Source: Scenedesmus sp. ARA3
Lineage: Eukaryota > Chlorophyta > Chlorophyceae > Sphaeropleales > Scenedesmaceae
Assembly: GCA_004335835.1 (NCBI GenBank)
Contig: RWJK01001656.1
Span: forward strand, 133,113 to 197,112
DNA length: 64,000 bases
Direction of reading: 5' to 3'
Shown here: in pieces, positions 15,001-26,597 of the stretch
How positions within the stretch are numbered: the first letter of the stretch is position 1
Layout: each line of letters opens with the position of its first letter
The notes under the pieces: model-generated
Seen by the model: only the letters and a program-made list of their open reading frames with translations
What the model was told of the DNA's origin: nothing
The model's database searches: none
Translations under genes and position numbers: made by a program

Positions 15001-18000
15001 GCTTCACCACGCAGTCGTTGAGCTCGCGGTCCCAGTAGAAGCGCAGCTGGCTGACCCACTCAAAGTCGTTGGTGCTGCTGCAGCCAGCCTTGGCCAGCTT
15101 CTCGATGACGTCGCGCGCATGCACTTCCAGCGTGATCAGAGACACAACCTGCGGCAGCAAGCACAGGGTGGTAAATCTCTGACTTGTTGCGCAGTCGACG
15201 CTACCTGGGACCAGCACTTGGCACCATGTACATGTCCCGTGTTTGTAAGAGAGTTCCGGCTGACCTTGTGCCTGGCCTGCATCTCAACCCCATCGCCTGC
15301 TAAACGAATGGCAATATGCACTTTGCATGGTATGTGCAAGGATGAGATCAAGTGTTTGAGATGATGAGAACCTCATTCACTGCCGCACCATTCTAAGACG
15401 TTACAGCAGCAGGTTCAGCAGGCCGCACAGCAGCATGCGGATTATCTAGCATCACACGCAGCCATGTCAGCAGCCCACCTTGTTGCGCTCAATCTTGCTC
15501 AGCTTGGAGCGCGTCATCGCGGTGAGCTTGTTCAGGTAGCTGACCCACTTCTTCTTCAGCACCCGCAGCGCCTTCTTGGCCCCCTCTGGCTCAGACAGCG
15601 CCTTCTCACACTCTGCTGTCCACACCATCTGGCCTGCTGTGATGATCATTTGGCCCTGGTTGTCCTTGACCCACTTCTCCTTCTTGGTGCCTGGCATTGC
15701 ATAGTGACAATTGTGCATGCAGCAGAAATACGGCCGCAACAGCGTGGCTCAGCAGCCGCCAGCAGGTGACAAAGTCGCATGTGCAGGCATTCTCGTGAAG
15801 CGCAGTGATACTGTAGATATTCATGTTGCCATCCATGCATAGCGCAGTGATGCTGAAATACGTGTGTTGCTGCAGGTGACGCCTGGCTGCACACTGCCTG
15901 CCCCTACCTTTGCTCTCCTCCAGCACCTTGTACAGGTGCTTCTTGGTGGTGGCAAACATGGCCTCCTCCACGCGGTTCAGCCACTCCTCAGGCCGCCCCT
16001 CAGTCACCACAGGCAGCAGCAGCGGCAGGTACTCCCCATCAGGACTGTAGATGCCCACTGACTCACAGACCTTGCGGCCGTCAGTGCCGGCTGGCAGCAT
16101 GTCCAGCTTCTTGATGCCTGCATAGAAACGGCAGCAGCGGCGAAACAACCAAAAGTTATCATCCATGATGCTTCAAAGAGCGCGCATTATCACTACTGAG
16201 CATGCAGCACCAAGACCCCCTGCCTGGCAGCTTCCTTTACATCTGCAGGTGCAGCACTGCTGCCACTGCTGCTTCCCTTCTATCCGCTCACCCTCAAAGC
16301 ATTTCTTGAGGTGTGGCTGCACATTCTGCGGGTCGCGCGCCTGCCCCAGGATCTCCAGCAGGTCGTCACTTGACAGGAAGTAGAAGCGCGGGAACTGCTG
16401 CCGCTTCGACTCCAGGTAGTTCTCCAGCGACTTCTGCACCTTCTCCAGTTTGGCGTCCATGTCCTGGCGGCAGCAGCAGCAGCAGCAGTAGCAGCAGTTG
16501 CAGTGGAGCTCGGCATAACCAGCACAATCAGATGACAAACAGCGCACACACACCACCCTTTTCCCTCGCATGGCATAGAAGCAAGCCACCATCAAACGCG
16601 CATGTTGTACTGTGTAAAAAAACACTCAGCTTGTGCAGGCATAACTGCAGTCATCTTCTTGCAGCATGCACAACCCAAACTGCTGTACAGGTGGTAGGAG
16701 TACCTGAAATGCCGCCAGCACGCCCTGGCCTGTTGTCGCCTGCACCACGTTGCCCACGCTGTGCAGCCATGCCATGCTGCGCATGAAGGCGTGGTGCACG
16801 CCCTCAAACATGAGGCTCTCCTGCGGCAGCTGCTTGCGGATGTCCTCGCTGCCAATGAAGATGTTCTCCAGGTACATCCAGTTGCGTTGCACCTGCAGCA
16901 GCAATGCACACAAGCAGCTGTGTCACATGTCGCCGCTTGTGCTCAGGAACAACACAAAGCAGCTGGTTGCTATCTAGCGTCTGCATTGATCGCAATTCAG
17001 CCCTGCCCTCCTGGCACCCCAGCACAGCAGATCGTCAACACGCACGCTGTGTGCGCCACCACCCACCTGCAGCACCACCTCCACCGTCTCAGACACCAGC
17101 GCCAGCGTTGACTCCCAGTGCCCGACCTGCTGCTCAAACACCAGGCAGTACTTGCTGGCCTTCATGGTGCTCAGCGTGACACTATTATCCTCCAGCGCAG
17201 CAAAGATGTCCTCTGTGCTGCGCAGCTTAAAGGTGCCCTTGTAGTCTGCGAGGTCCAGGGAGAGGCCAGCCCAGGTGGCTGCAATTGCAGCCAGGCTGTT
17301 CTCGATGGCCAGCTCCTTGGTGGCGTTCACGCTGAGCTCCGCGATGAACTCGGCATGCTGATCCAGGCGCAGGGACACCACAGACTCCAGTGTGAAGCTG
17401 GCGGCAGCGGGGTCAAACCTGCAGCGAACGGAGCCGCGGCAGCTGTGAGTGTGTTGCAAAAGGTAATGCTGACGGTCCTGAAGATGTTGTGCGTTTTAGA
17501 ACTGGCGTTGAAAAGCCAGCACCTGTGTCATGCATGTTGAGACAGCAGCACCAACTTGGCGGCGGCTAGAGGCATTTGAGAGTAGTTTGTCAACACAAGC
17601 AACACCATGTTGTAGCCTGCAGACTGCCAGTTGGCACAGACTAGCTACGGAGCATGCACACGCCTTGGCCCTGCATCTGCTCAGCACACGCACTTGGTGC
17701 CAATGTGGTCCATGAGCTGCTGCCAGTGCCGCTGGCGCATGGCTGGGTTGCGCAGGTCTGTGATGAGCGGCATGGTCGTCTTGAAGGCGTCAATGGTGTC
17801 CTTGATCCAGCCCCACACGGGCCAGTGCTTGATGTCGCGCCCCAGCTTAGACACCAGCTTGTTCATGCGCGCGGCTGTCTCCTCCATGTCCTCGACCTGA
17901 ATGGCACAGCGCACATGTATGGTTGTGACAGCACGCCACAGGTATCAAGCACCATTCGGCGTCAGCCCCGCATTGCAGTACACACCAGCTGGCAGCAGAT

Positions 18001-21000
18001 TGCAACCATCATACCCCGCCACAACAGCAACCCAGCTGCCACATGGGCTAGGCAGGCGGCGGCAGCAGCAGCAAGTTGGCTTGTAAACAATGACCCGGTG
18101 TACGTGCTCACCTTGAGGTCCCTGAACAGGCCGTCCTTCCAGCCGTTGTATGTCGCCTCCCACTCCGCCACCAGGCTCCACATCTTGTCCAGCAGCTCCA
18201 GCTCCCGCTCAATCAGCAGCAGCTCCTTGTAGGGCGGCTGAGGAATGTTGAAGATGTCCATGCCAGACTTGATCTCAGCCGCCTGCAGGAGTAGCAAGCC
18301 GCATAGTGGGCAGTGATTGCAGCATGTTGAGCACATGATGAGAGGCATGAAATTGACGCTGGTGTTGATTGTGCTCTCATCCTCTTTCCATGTGCAAACA
18401 GACAATGCAGCGGAAATGACCACTGGTGCAGAGCAGCCAGCACAAACCAAAGCCCAACAAACACGAACATACAAGCATGCTTGACCAGGGCGCATTGCAT
18501 GCTCACCTTCTGGCGCGCAGCAGCCACTGCCGCCTTCCACTTGGAAATGAAGGCCAGCGCTGCCCTGCTGCTGGTGCCCTCGTTGTTGGTGGGCGAGACG
18601 CGCACAAACTCCTCCTGCATGGTGGCAATTTCCCTCAGGAAAGCCTCCAGCATGGACTTGACCTTGTCCCGGAAGGAATCCTTGCTGCGCTCCAGGCGCA
18701 CCGCGGCGTCATCCAGCCCAACCTGAAGCATGGCGGCCGCACAGCAACAGTGGCAGTTGTGTACCGTCGCAACCACCAAGGCAGCTGCGAAATGAGTGGT
18801 GATGGTGCAAATGCTTGCTGCTGCCTGCACCGTAAGCAGGATATGCATTGAGGTGTGACCGCTGCATTCGCAACGTACAATTTTTGGAGATCGCTTTTTC
18901 TGTGCAACACACCAAAACAGAGCACAGCGCTGTCTGGCAGCTGTCTACTCAACACGGTGCCCAAACACACTCAACATCTGCCAGCCATGCAGCAGTCAGC
19001 TCGCCCACCTGGAAGCGCGCCCACTCTGCATCCAGCCTGTCCAGCAGCTCCAGCTGCGCGTCAGGCACCTGCACCTCAAACTTCTCCAGCACACAGTACT
19101 TGTCACGCAGCGGATCAAAGCGTGCTGCTGTCTTGCCCTTCTCCTCAACCAGCCGCCTGTGCAGGCCGACAGCCTCTGCCAGCTGCTCCAGGTCCTGCGA
19201 GGTCTTTGACAGTGCCTCAAGGTTTGACCTGTTGGGGGGTGTGAAAGCATGCAGTGTGGTGATTTTCTGCTGGGTTTGTGTGAAATGTGTGCACGTGGCT
19301 TTTTGCACAGCATGCAGCAACTGCACTCAACACAAGATCGAAATTGCACGTACAACGGGCCACTTCTTGCGTCGAGCTGTTCACCGTGTGCTGCAGCTTC
19401 ATCTCAGCTTGCACAGCATCAAGGCTCAAGCCCGACACTTACTTGAAGTACTCGTGCAAGCTGCGCAGCTCTGCGGCCGCCAGGTTGTTGAGCAGGCCCG
19501 TGAGCTTGGTCTTCCACAGCTCACAGTGTGCTGTGAGGGTCTGCTTGAGCGGCCCGCAGTCCACAAACAGGAACTTGATGTTGGCTGTTGTCTCCTCGTG
19601 CTGAATCTCATCCTGTTGGCAGACCCACAAGTCAAAATAAGCTTTGCGTTCGAGCAGCAGTGGTTTGCTGCACATCACGGCCGCCTGTTACACACAACCA
19701 ACAGGTACAGGCAGCTGCAAGTGGATAGGGTAGCGCAATAGTACGCGTCAGACAGACAGCAGCCCGACAGGTTCAGCAGCGCTGGCTTACCTCCTTGTTC
19801 ATGTACTCTGACACGTCAGCCTCATACGAAGACAGCGGTTTCTGTGCCTTCTCATAGCGGCGGATGTATGCATCCTTGTCCTGGTCCCATAACTTCTTGT
19901 ACCTGCACCAGCAGCAACACAACCAAGGGTTAGTATCAACACATGAGTGATTGACATTGCCGTGTGTGCTTTGTAACAGAAGCAGGGACTGCACGCAGAC
20001 CGAGCTGCTGAGTGGCCAAAGTATGCAGCCAGCTTACCGCTTCTCAAAGTGCTCCAGCGAGGCTTGCACTGGGTCTGCAATGCTGGTGATGCCTGTGGTG
20101 ATCTGCACAATGGTCCGTAGCGTGGCATCCTCATCGCTGCTGATGACATCATAGTAGGTAGGCAGCGGCGGCGGCGCAGGCTCGCCCCGCTCCTGCAGTG
20201 CGTGCAAACAGCAACGTCAGCCTGTGCCGGTGGGACCAGCAATCACCAGTGTTCATGAGTGGTCATGACAGCAGCCCATAGTAAGCGAGATACTTGCATG
20301 GTGATGAAGGCGGACCTGCAAAAAGTCCAGTGAGGAAGCTACAAGATGCAGATGTGCTACAGCATGGCTTACACAACTCACTTCCAGCTCCTTTAGCTGG
20401 CGGGGTGTGGCTTGCAGCGCCAGGCGCGGCACCATCTGCACCACTGTGATGAGGTCTCGTGCCACCTTCTGCGTCATGTCAAACAGCTGCTGGATGGTGG
20501 GCCGCAGCTCCACGTGGTTGTTGCGCTCCAGCATCATGGTCACCCTGGCAGCCAAACCCCAAGCAAAGAATGTGAAGGCGTTACAAAACGTGACACGAGT
20601 GCACTGCAGGAGGTACATCTAATAGCACGCTGCCTATGAACACCTACATATGCTGTTGCACATGCATACGGTGCTGTGCAGTGCACACACACATAGAAGC
20701 TCGCATGCACACAGACACACAAGACCGCGTACCCCACCAAGGCAACCCTTTTTCCAGGCCTGCTCACTTGAAGATGGGCAGCACCTCTGTCTTGCTGTCA
20801 CCATTCAGCAGCCGGCTCATCTCCTGCAGGCTGCGCTTCACGGTGTGCCGCAGCGCATCCTCCACCTTCTTGTCGGCCTTCACCGTGAACTTCACCCACT
20901 CGCGCTGCACCTCCTCGCCATCACCCTCAAAGAGGTCGTGCAGCTCAGCCAGCGTCGTCTGGATCTCCCTGAATGAAGAAACCAGCCGCTCCTTGGCCTG

Positions 21001-24000
21001 CACACAGCAGAGGCAGCGCCACAGGGATCCCTCAACAAAAAGCGCTGCTGTGCAGACAAGCCATTTGCTGGATGAGTTCAAGTGCTTACGTGGGCAGTGT
21101 GTCCTGCGGCATGTGCAGTGCTCTCAGGCCTGTGGGGCTGCTGCTGCTGCCGCTGCTGGTGTGTTTTCCACAGCTTTCCAAAGCTCTGGCAATGTGGTGC
21201 TTAATCTTCTGCTGAGGCATGACACAGAAGCAGCAGGAACACCTGCACCAGTCGCAAATCTTACCATAGCATGGTGCTTGGCTTGCACCGCCTCAAACTC
21301 TGTGTAGTCATAAAGCTTCTTCTTCTCTACGTTGATCAGCAGGCCCTCAGCGATCGCCTTGCACAGGCAATCAATGCGTGCGGCGGCGCCCTTGAACTCA
21401 CACACAGCGCTGTCTGCGATGCGGCAGTGCTTGCGCGCCTCCTTGTGGTAGAACTCCAATGCGTGCTTATCTGCCAGCCAGTTCAGCTTGGACACACCAG
21501 GCATGATGCGCCGGTCCAAGGCACGGATGCGGTCTGAGAACAGCTTGCGCTCCTCTGGATCCAGCGCCGTCAGCACCTGAGGGGGCAGCCAAAGTATAGA
21601 AGCAGAAGCACGGTCAAAAGTGCTACCAGCACGGTAGCTGGGTGAGATAGTGATAGCCACAGTGTCTCAAGTCCAGACACCTGCTTCAAAGTTTGCTGGC
21701 GTGGACCATGTATTGCTTGCAGGTTGCAGCCCTCAAAGTGCCAGCAAGTACATGTAGCATTGACCAACGAGCCAGGACACGCTTCCTCCGTCACTCCTGC
21801 ACCCCACCTTGTTGTACTCCCGCACCACCATGAGCATGTTGTCCCGCAGCACGCGGTACTTCTCGCGCTGCGCCTGGATCTCCATTGCAATGTACGGCAC
21901 CGCCATGCGCAGCCGCTCCCAGTGCTGCACCTCCTGGGACATGGCCAGCAGCTGCCGGTCAAAGTTCATGGAGAGCAGCCCACCTGGCGACAAATGACAG
22001 CCGTAATGTGTGCAGGCCAGGGCAGGACACAAGGCTAAGCTTATTTCAGTTCTGGTGACACCCAGCAAATGCCAGGTAGTTTGCATGTGTACGCGCTGAC
22101 ACCTACAGCTGACCCCCTTGCCAGACCAGCAAGGCATGCAAGCCGATCGTTGCAGCCAGCTGAAGCACAACGCACAACACACTCACGGTCTGCTTTGTCC
22201 TGCACCAGCAGATTGTCCTGCAGCTGCTTGGAGATGCTGTTGTCAATGGTGTTGAACCACTCTGTGTGCGTGTTCACAATGAACTGCTGCATCGACTGGT
22301 GCGTGAGCTCATACGCAGTGAGGGCATCTGCTGCCTCAGACACTGGCGGCAGCATATGCTTCACTGTCATCAGCGTGGCGTGTGTCTGCTCCAGACGCCG
22401 CAGAAGGGTGCTGACAGCCCTGTGGCAACAAGCAATCGACCGAGTCAGCGGCACATATATGGTCAGTGTGTTGAGCTGTTGCAGCTTCACACCAGGTGTA
22501 GTTCAGGTGGTTTGGTGCAACGCAAGATGTGGCTTTTCAAGTGTACAGCCCTTTCACCACACGGCACACCCAAACTGAACCGCAGGATGAGGAGCAACAG
22601 CTGCTGTGCATCTGTGACCCACCTGGCTGCGCCTGCATACTTGGGCAGCAGAGGGCTGCCTGGCGGGCTGCGGCGCAGCAGGTCAAAGTGCTTCTTGGCT
22701 GCATTGATCTCGCCCATGAAGGCGCTGTAGAAGGCAGACATGTGCCGCTCCACGCTGCGCTTCACTGCATCACGCTTTGCGATCAGCTGGAAGCCCTCCA
22801 GCAGCTCCAGCCTGCAGCAGATAAGGGGCCAGGCAGGCACTTGGGTGGAAACACAGCAGAAGAGCACAGCCAACAGCGCTCGAACACCAGCACAAGACAA
22901 CAGAACACAGCACCCTGCACGGCGCAATACCGCACCACATTTCAAGGCAAACACACCGTGGCATACCTGTTCTGCCACTGGCAGGTGTTCACGGCATGCA
23001 AAGCTGCAGTGAACAGCCATGTTCAGGTCAGGCTATCAAAGCATGCATGCATCTGTGTGTGCCAGCAAAGCTTACCGTGCAGACAAGCTGGGTGCGCTGT
23101 CCAGAGCCAGCTCCAGCACATTCTCCAGCATCACCTCCAGGTCACGCACACCAGCTTTGAATGCATTGAAGTCATCATACCACCTGCAACAGGGGGAAAC
23201 CAGGTTCCAGGCACACAGCAGGGGAGGCCGTTAAAAATCAGGCAGTGGTGTGCAGCAAATAGGGCCCAGACTGCTGGTGCCATGCGATCAGCTACTGCAC
23301 TTATGGCAGTCCAGCTTGCTGCCGCAGCGCTGACTTTGTAAAAGGCAGTGGCGCCGCTTGCTGTCATGGCAAGGCACGCTTGGTTTTGCTGTAGCAGCAG
23401 CATGCCATGCCAGTGGCTGGCTGGCACACCATGTTGACAAGCAGCCTTGCTGCCCTGCCACCAGCTTTGTTGCAAGCCTGGCACTCACTGAATGGCTTTG
23501 ATGTCCAAGATGTCATATCTGAGTCCCCGCAGCTGCCCCAGCAGCCCTTGGAACGCCACCTGGATGTCTGCAATGTTCTTCTCCACCTCAGCGCCGCGCG
23601 TGCCGCCAAACACTGGCAGCTTCGTGCCGGGTGCAAACTGCAGCTGCGCCTCGCACACCTCCAGCAGGTCCCTGCAGCGCTGCAGGAACGCGTCCATGTA
23701 CGAGTACAGCGAGGACACATCAAAGTCCCAGCGGTGGGCGCAGTGGCGCGACACGGCAGCAGCTGTGCGCTCGTAGCACTCCTTCCATGCCGCACCTGAG
23801 GGCAGCGGCACGATCAGCACATGTCAGCAAGGTGAGTGGGGCCCATGTGAGCATTGCAGCGGCTTGGCTGTACTGTGGGTGCAAGATTGATTACAGCAGA
23901 CCATGAACTTCCAATGTAGTTGCCTTCCAGCAAACCACTCCGTGGGGTGGTTGCTGGCATGGTTGCAGCTATTGGAGTGCTAGCAGCAACATCTGCTACT

Positions 24001-26017
24001 GCTGCTGTTTGGCACATGCATACAAAGGCAATTTCTGACGCACCTGCAGCCATGCTTTGCTGCAGCACCTCCAGTGGCCCTGTCACATCCCCGCTGAAGA
24101 TATCACCCAGCCGCAGCGCAGCGCAGCAGCGGTTGATAACCTCGTTGCTCAGCCGCCGCAGCAGCCCTGAGATCCTCTCAGGCGTGTTGTAGAACCTGCT
24201 GAGGCTCCAGATCATGCGGATGCAGTCCAAAATCTGCGGCAGCAGCCCTGGAATCTCTGGAAGAGTGGCTTTGCTGAGTGCCTGGCATGGGCCCTCCAGG
24301 CATGCCAGGAAGCGCACATTGTCCTGTGCTGCTGCTGCCTCCTGCTGGATCTGCTCTTTCAGCTGCAGGAAGGGCGCTAGATAGCTTGAGCCAGCTAAGG
24401 AAAGTGTGGCCACCATGTCAGCAACCTGCAAGGCAGGCAGCCAGCCAGGGAGAAGATGCATCAGGCAGTGCAGCCACGCTGAACACGCCACTGCTTGTGA
24501 CTTCCACATGCAAGCCAATCACCACATAAACGCATGCTCACGAGGCGCACTGCTGCTGCTACTGCTGCTGCTGCTGCTGCTGCTGTGTGCTTGCCGCAGC
24601 CTGCTGCTGTTGCGGCTGCGAGGCCCACCTGCTTGTCTTCCAGCTGCGCCCGTATGCTGCTCAAGTCCAGGCTGCGGCTGCGCCAGAACTCAATCTCCAC
24701 CAATGGCCCGGCCTGCTGGCCGCCATCACCACAGTCCTGCTTGTTGAGTACATTCGTGACCTGCCTTGTCCAGTATATCAGAGTAGTCTCTAACCGCTGC
24801 GTGAGGTGCTTGTCGCGTGCGGCCTCTGCAGGAGTGCGGTCACCCAGCTCTCCTGTAGGCATGTACAGCACCGTCTGCCCTTTGGCCTCGTTCACTGCCT
24901 CTGTCAGGCTGGCCATGAAGCGATGCGTGTATGCTAGGAACTCCCGCCGCACAGCGTCAGGGCCCCAGCTGCTGCTGTTGGACACCTGGGGCAGGTACAC
25001 ATTGCTCATCAGCCGCAGCAGCGGCTCCATGCTGCCTGCAAAGCCGCTGTTGGCCCCTGCAGCGCTGCTGACGGCGCTGCTAACAGCTGCGCCTGCTGCT
25101 GCTGCTGCTGCTGCCGCCGCCGCTGGCTGAGCTCCTGATGGCAGCGCTGTTGCTGCTCCAGCTGCTGCCCCGCGCAGCACGCCAAACTGCACCACCTCTG
25201 AGATATTACTGCGCGTGATGAACCGCGTGGGATCCTTGACAAAGTACACCAGCTGCAGGCAGCACAGTCAGGCAGCACTGTTGGCGTTTGTGACCAATGG
25301 CATGTTGCTTGTCCAGCATGATGCATGTAGCCGTACCCTGCAGCCGCTTGCAGGACAGACTTTGCGTTGGCACATGTCAGCACCGACTGTTGCTATTGCC
25401 CCATTATGCCTGTTGCTGCTTACCCGATGGAACTCGCCGGGGAGCTCATGCATGAGGCTGAAACTTGCATCGCTGGGCTTGCTTGTCACCGCCAGCAGGC
25501 GTGCCACCTGGCAGCAGTGCACAGCGTATGTTAGGGCAGCTGTGTGGTGTTGAAAAGTACACCGAACAAACAGCGCAGCTGCAAACTGGTGACGGGCAAG
25601 GGATGTGCTGAGCTGAAGAAGAATATGGGAGTGATGGAAGCAATGGCACGGGTATCAGCTGCTGTAGCAACTCGCCTTCAAGCTGGTGAGGAAAGCAGCA
25701 ATTGGCTGCTGATGTGCAGCAGGCTGCCAGGCCTGCTCCAGCCAGGCCTGACCCTCGCTGCTGCCCTCACCATGCAGCAACTGCAGACACAAAAAGGATG
25801 CAACGTACGCGGCACATGTTTTGCATAGGTGGCAGCGACATCGTAAGTAAGGATACCCACCGCTGCAAAAGGCAGGCACTAGTTGTGGTGCAGGAGGTGC
25901 AACGCAGCCCACTGCGTGTAAATGGTGTTGCAGGGTGCAAGGCTGAATACTCACCAGCTGCAGCTTGTCTTGGATCCAAATCAGGCATTCTGGGTCCATT
26001 TCAGACACGGTAGTGAC
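1..26017 (-). CDS. DNAH2: Axonemal dynein heavy chain, DNAH2 / 1-beta (inner arm I1/f) type, 3' partial
   Basis: Motor subunit of a ciliary inner-arm dynein; it hydrolyses ATP to slide doublet microtubules. About 60 exons read right to left as one colinear protein of roughly 4,200 residues: tail, linker, AAA1-AAA4 P-loops, stalk with microtubule-binding domain, AAA5, AAA6 and the start of the C-terminal domain. From remembered family sequences it follows human DNAH2 over its whole length, including the N-terminal tail ([12 protein letters not shown], then [15 protein letters not shown]) and the [11 protein letters not shown] motif near the C-terminus. That makes it the likely counterpart of Chlamydomonas 1-beta (DHC10). 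The last visible exon is 178-261; the remaining C-terminus lies left of the window. The start is uncertain: ATG at 25,999 ([10 protein letters not shown]) is the simplest choice, and an in-frame start near 26,092 or an upstream exon is possible. No internal stop or frameshift was seen in the joined exons. Confidence 0.93.
178..5583 (-). other. Dynein AAA5, AAA6 and start of C-terminal domain
   Basis: Exons near 5,583-5,418; 5,152-4,978; 4,777-4,588; 4,380-4,142; 3,997-3,741; 3,586-3,320; 3,091-2,615; 2,272-1,979; 1,697-1,579; 1,379-1,232; 1,033-905; 747-565; 261-178. Landmarks are [87 protein letters not shown] and [18 protein letters not shown]. The 747-565 exon contains a Gly/Ser-rich loop ([12 protein letters not shown]) absent from animal proteins as I remember them. 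Bases 1-177 read as intron; the rest of the C-terminal domain is outside the window. Confidence 0.85.
5763..7547 (-). other. Dynein stalk coiled coil and microtubule-binding domain
   Basis: Exons near 7,547-7,339; 7,146-7,018; 6,836-6,679; 6,460-6,042; 5,853-5,763. The first helix runs from [20 protein letters not shown] through heptad-rich Glu/Lys/Gln sequence ([15 protein letters not shown]). The microtubule-binding domain sits in the 6,460-6,042 exon: [17 protein letters not shown], then the segment ending [15 protein letters not shown]. The returning helix is [21 protein letters not shown]. The 6,460-6,042 junctions were checked: AG acceptor, GT donor, phase 0 in and phase 2 out. Confidence 0.88.
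7704..9169 (-). other. Dynein AAA4
   Basis: Exons near 9,169-9,013; 8,781-8,526; 8,254-8,077; 7,905-7,704. The P-loop reads GVGGSGRKS, encoded at about 8,685-8,711. Arg in the place of the first Walker A Lys is normal for AAA4 of axonemal heavy chains and is not a defect. [30 protein letters not shown] and [19 protein letters not shown] follow as in the family. The last exon leads into [13 protein letters not shown] at the base of the stalk. Confidence 0.88.
9394..11565 (-). other. Dynein AAA3
   Basis: Exons near 11,565-11,355; 11,089-10,750; 10,566-10,399; 10,227-9,874; 9,584-9,394. The P-loop GAVGVGKT is encoded at about 10,844-10,867, preceded by [18 protein letters not shown]. Then come [27 protein letters not shown] (Walker B) and [17 protein letters not shown]. 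All key motifs are intact, so this regulatory nucleotide site looks functional. Confidence 0.88.
11790..13457 (-). other. Dynein AAA2
   Basis: Exons near 13,457-13,213; 13,057-12,882; 12,573-12,333; 12,097-11,790. The P-loop [11 protein letters not shown] is encoded at about 12,946-12,979. [24 protein letters not shown] is the strongly conserved dynein segment after it, and [18 protein letters not shown] with [11 protein letters not shown] completes the module. The last exon carries an Ala/Gly-rich expansion (about 11,880-11,950) not typical of animal DNAH2, consistent with GC-rich triplet growth in this genome. Confidence 0.88.
12701..12719. repeat. (GAGT)n microsatellite in a dynein intron
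   Basis: Four to five copies of a GAGT tetramer in the intron between the AAA2 exons ending at 12,882 and starting at 12,573. Confidence 0.85.
13600..15149 (-). other. Dynein AAA1 (main ATPase site)
   Basis: Exons near 15,149-14,922; 14,764-14,568; 14,425-14,336; 14,096-13,996; 13,830-13,629. The Walker A motif GPAGTGKT is encoded at about 14,683-14,707, in the context [23 protein letters not shown]. The Walker B segment reads [17 protein letters not shown] at about 14,380-14,425; the family usually has GCFDEFNRI, so Gly-to-Ala and Phe-to-Leu changes precede the intact catalytic Asp-Glu pair. [16 protein letters not shown] is the conserved stretch that follows in all dyneins. The ATPase should be functional. 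Confidence 0.9.
15479..26017 (-). other. Dynein tail and linker exons (about 24 exons)
   Basis: Exons in order of translation, approximate limits: 26,017-25,955; 25,507-25,424; 25,252-24,629; 24,425-24,044; 23,796-23,490; 23,184-23,077; 22,815-22,625; 22,420-22,188; 21,985-21,809; 21,580-21,267; 21,002-20,769; 20,547-20,384; 20,193-20,037; 19,900-19,789; 19,612-19,441; 19,230-19,010; 18,722-18,508; 18,283-18,112; 17,899-17,694; 17,419-17,070; 16,892-16,704; 16,464-16,290; 16,120-15,908; 15,692-15,479. The tail carries family landmarks such as [13 protein letters not shown] and [13 protein letters not shown]. The linker carries [35 protein letters not shown] and [18 protein letters not shown]. 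The tail binds intermediate chains and the partner heavy chain in the family; the linker is the lever of the motor. Confidence 0.85.
24550..24585. repeat. CTG tract in a dynein intron
   Basis: CTG on the plus strand with one CTA break, CAG in gene sense, about 45 bases after the donor of the 25,252-24,629 exon. Confidence 0.9.
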
Positions 26018-26597
26018 CTGCAGGCAGCCCATGCAAGCTAGGGTCTTCAGCGCACGTGCACTCAGTACACTTGAGCCAGCCTGACAGTACACAGTGCTGC
26101 TCCAGACTGTTGCAACACCAGAAAGCTATGCATGAGCAGATTTCAGGATCGTTCTCACATGCTGAACTTCGTTGAAAGCTGCCTGCTGGGGTGGCTGTGC
26201 CAGCGCCTGTGCCATGTGGCTTGCTGCTGCTTCTGCAACCAGTGTTGGTGCCCGACACCTTGCCTAGGTCCATGAGACGTGAAAGTAAATCAGATTCATA
26301 AATATACAATCCTGATAAGGCGTCAAGGTAGTGCGAAGCAAGGCGGGTGCAGAACATCAATCAGTCAAACGTTCACTTCGCCCACATGTCGCAGCCTGCC
26401 ATATCACTAGCTAAAAATAATCGAGGTCGGACCAACTGTGGCCAATTCAAACATCCATATGACACGTCTTTCCAAATCCCAAGCCCTAGGAATTTCGCTG
26501 TGTTCAATCAGCTCTAATTGGGCGGTGCAGCATTCAGCGAACGCAGTTTGCTTTCAAGTTTATTCTTCTTTGCTTAGTTGCCTGCAGTGTACACACG
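26018..26597. promoter_or_regulatory. Divergent promoter region between dynein and the Dabb gene
   Basis: The dynein (leftward) and Dabb (rightward) coding starts are only about 600 bases apart, head to head. The stretch is more A/T-rich than its surroundings around 26,280-26,580, with a TATA-like AT run near 26,296-26,306 and a CCAAT on the plus strand near 26,441. Part of it must be 5' UTR of both genes and could hold a non-coding first exon of the dynein. The promoter role is inferred from position. Confidence 0.45.
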
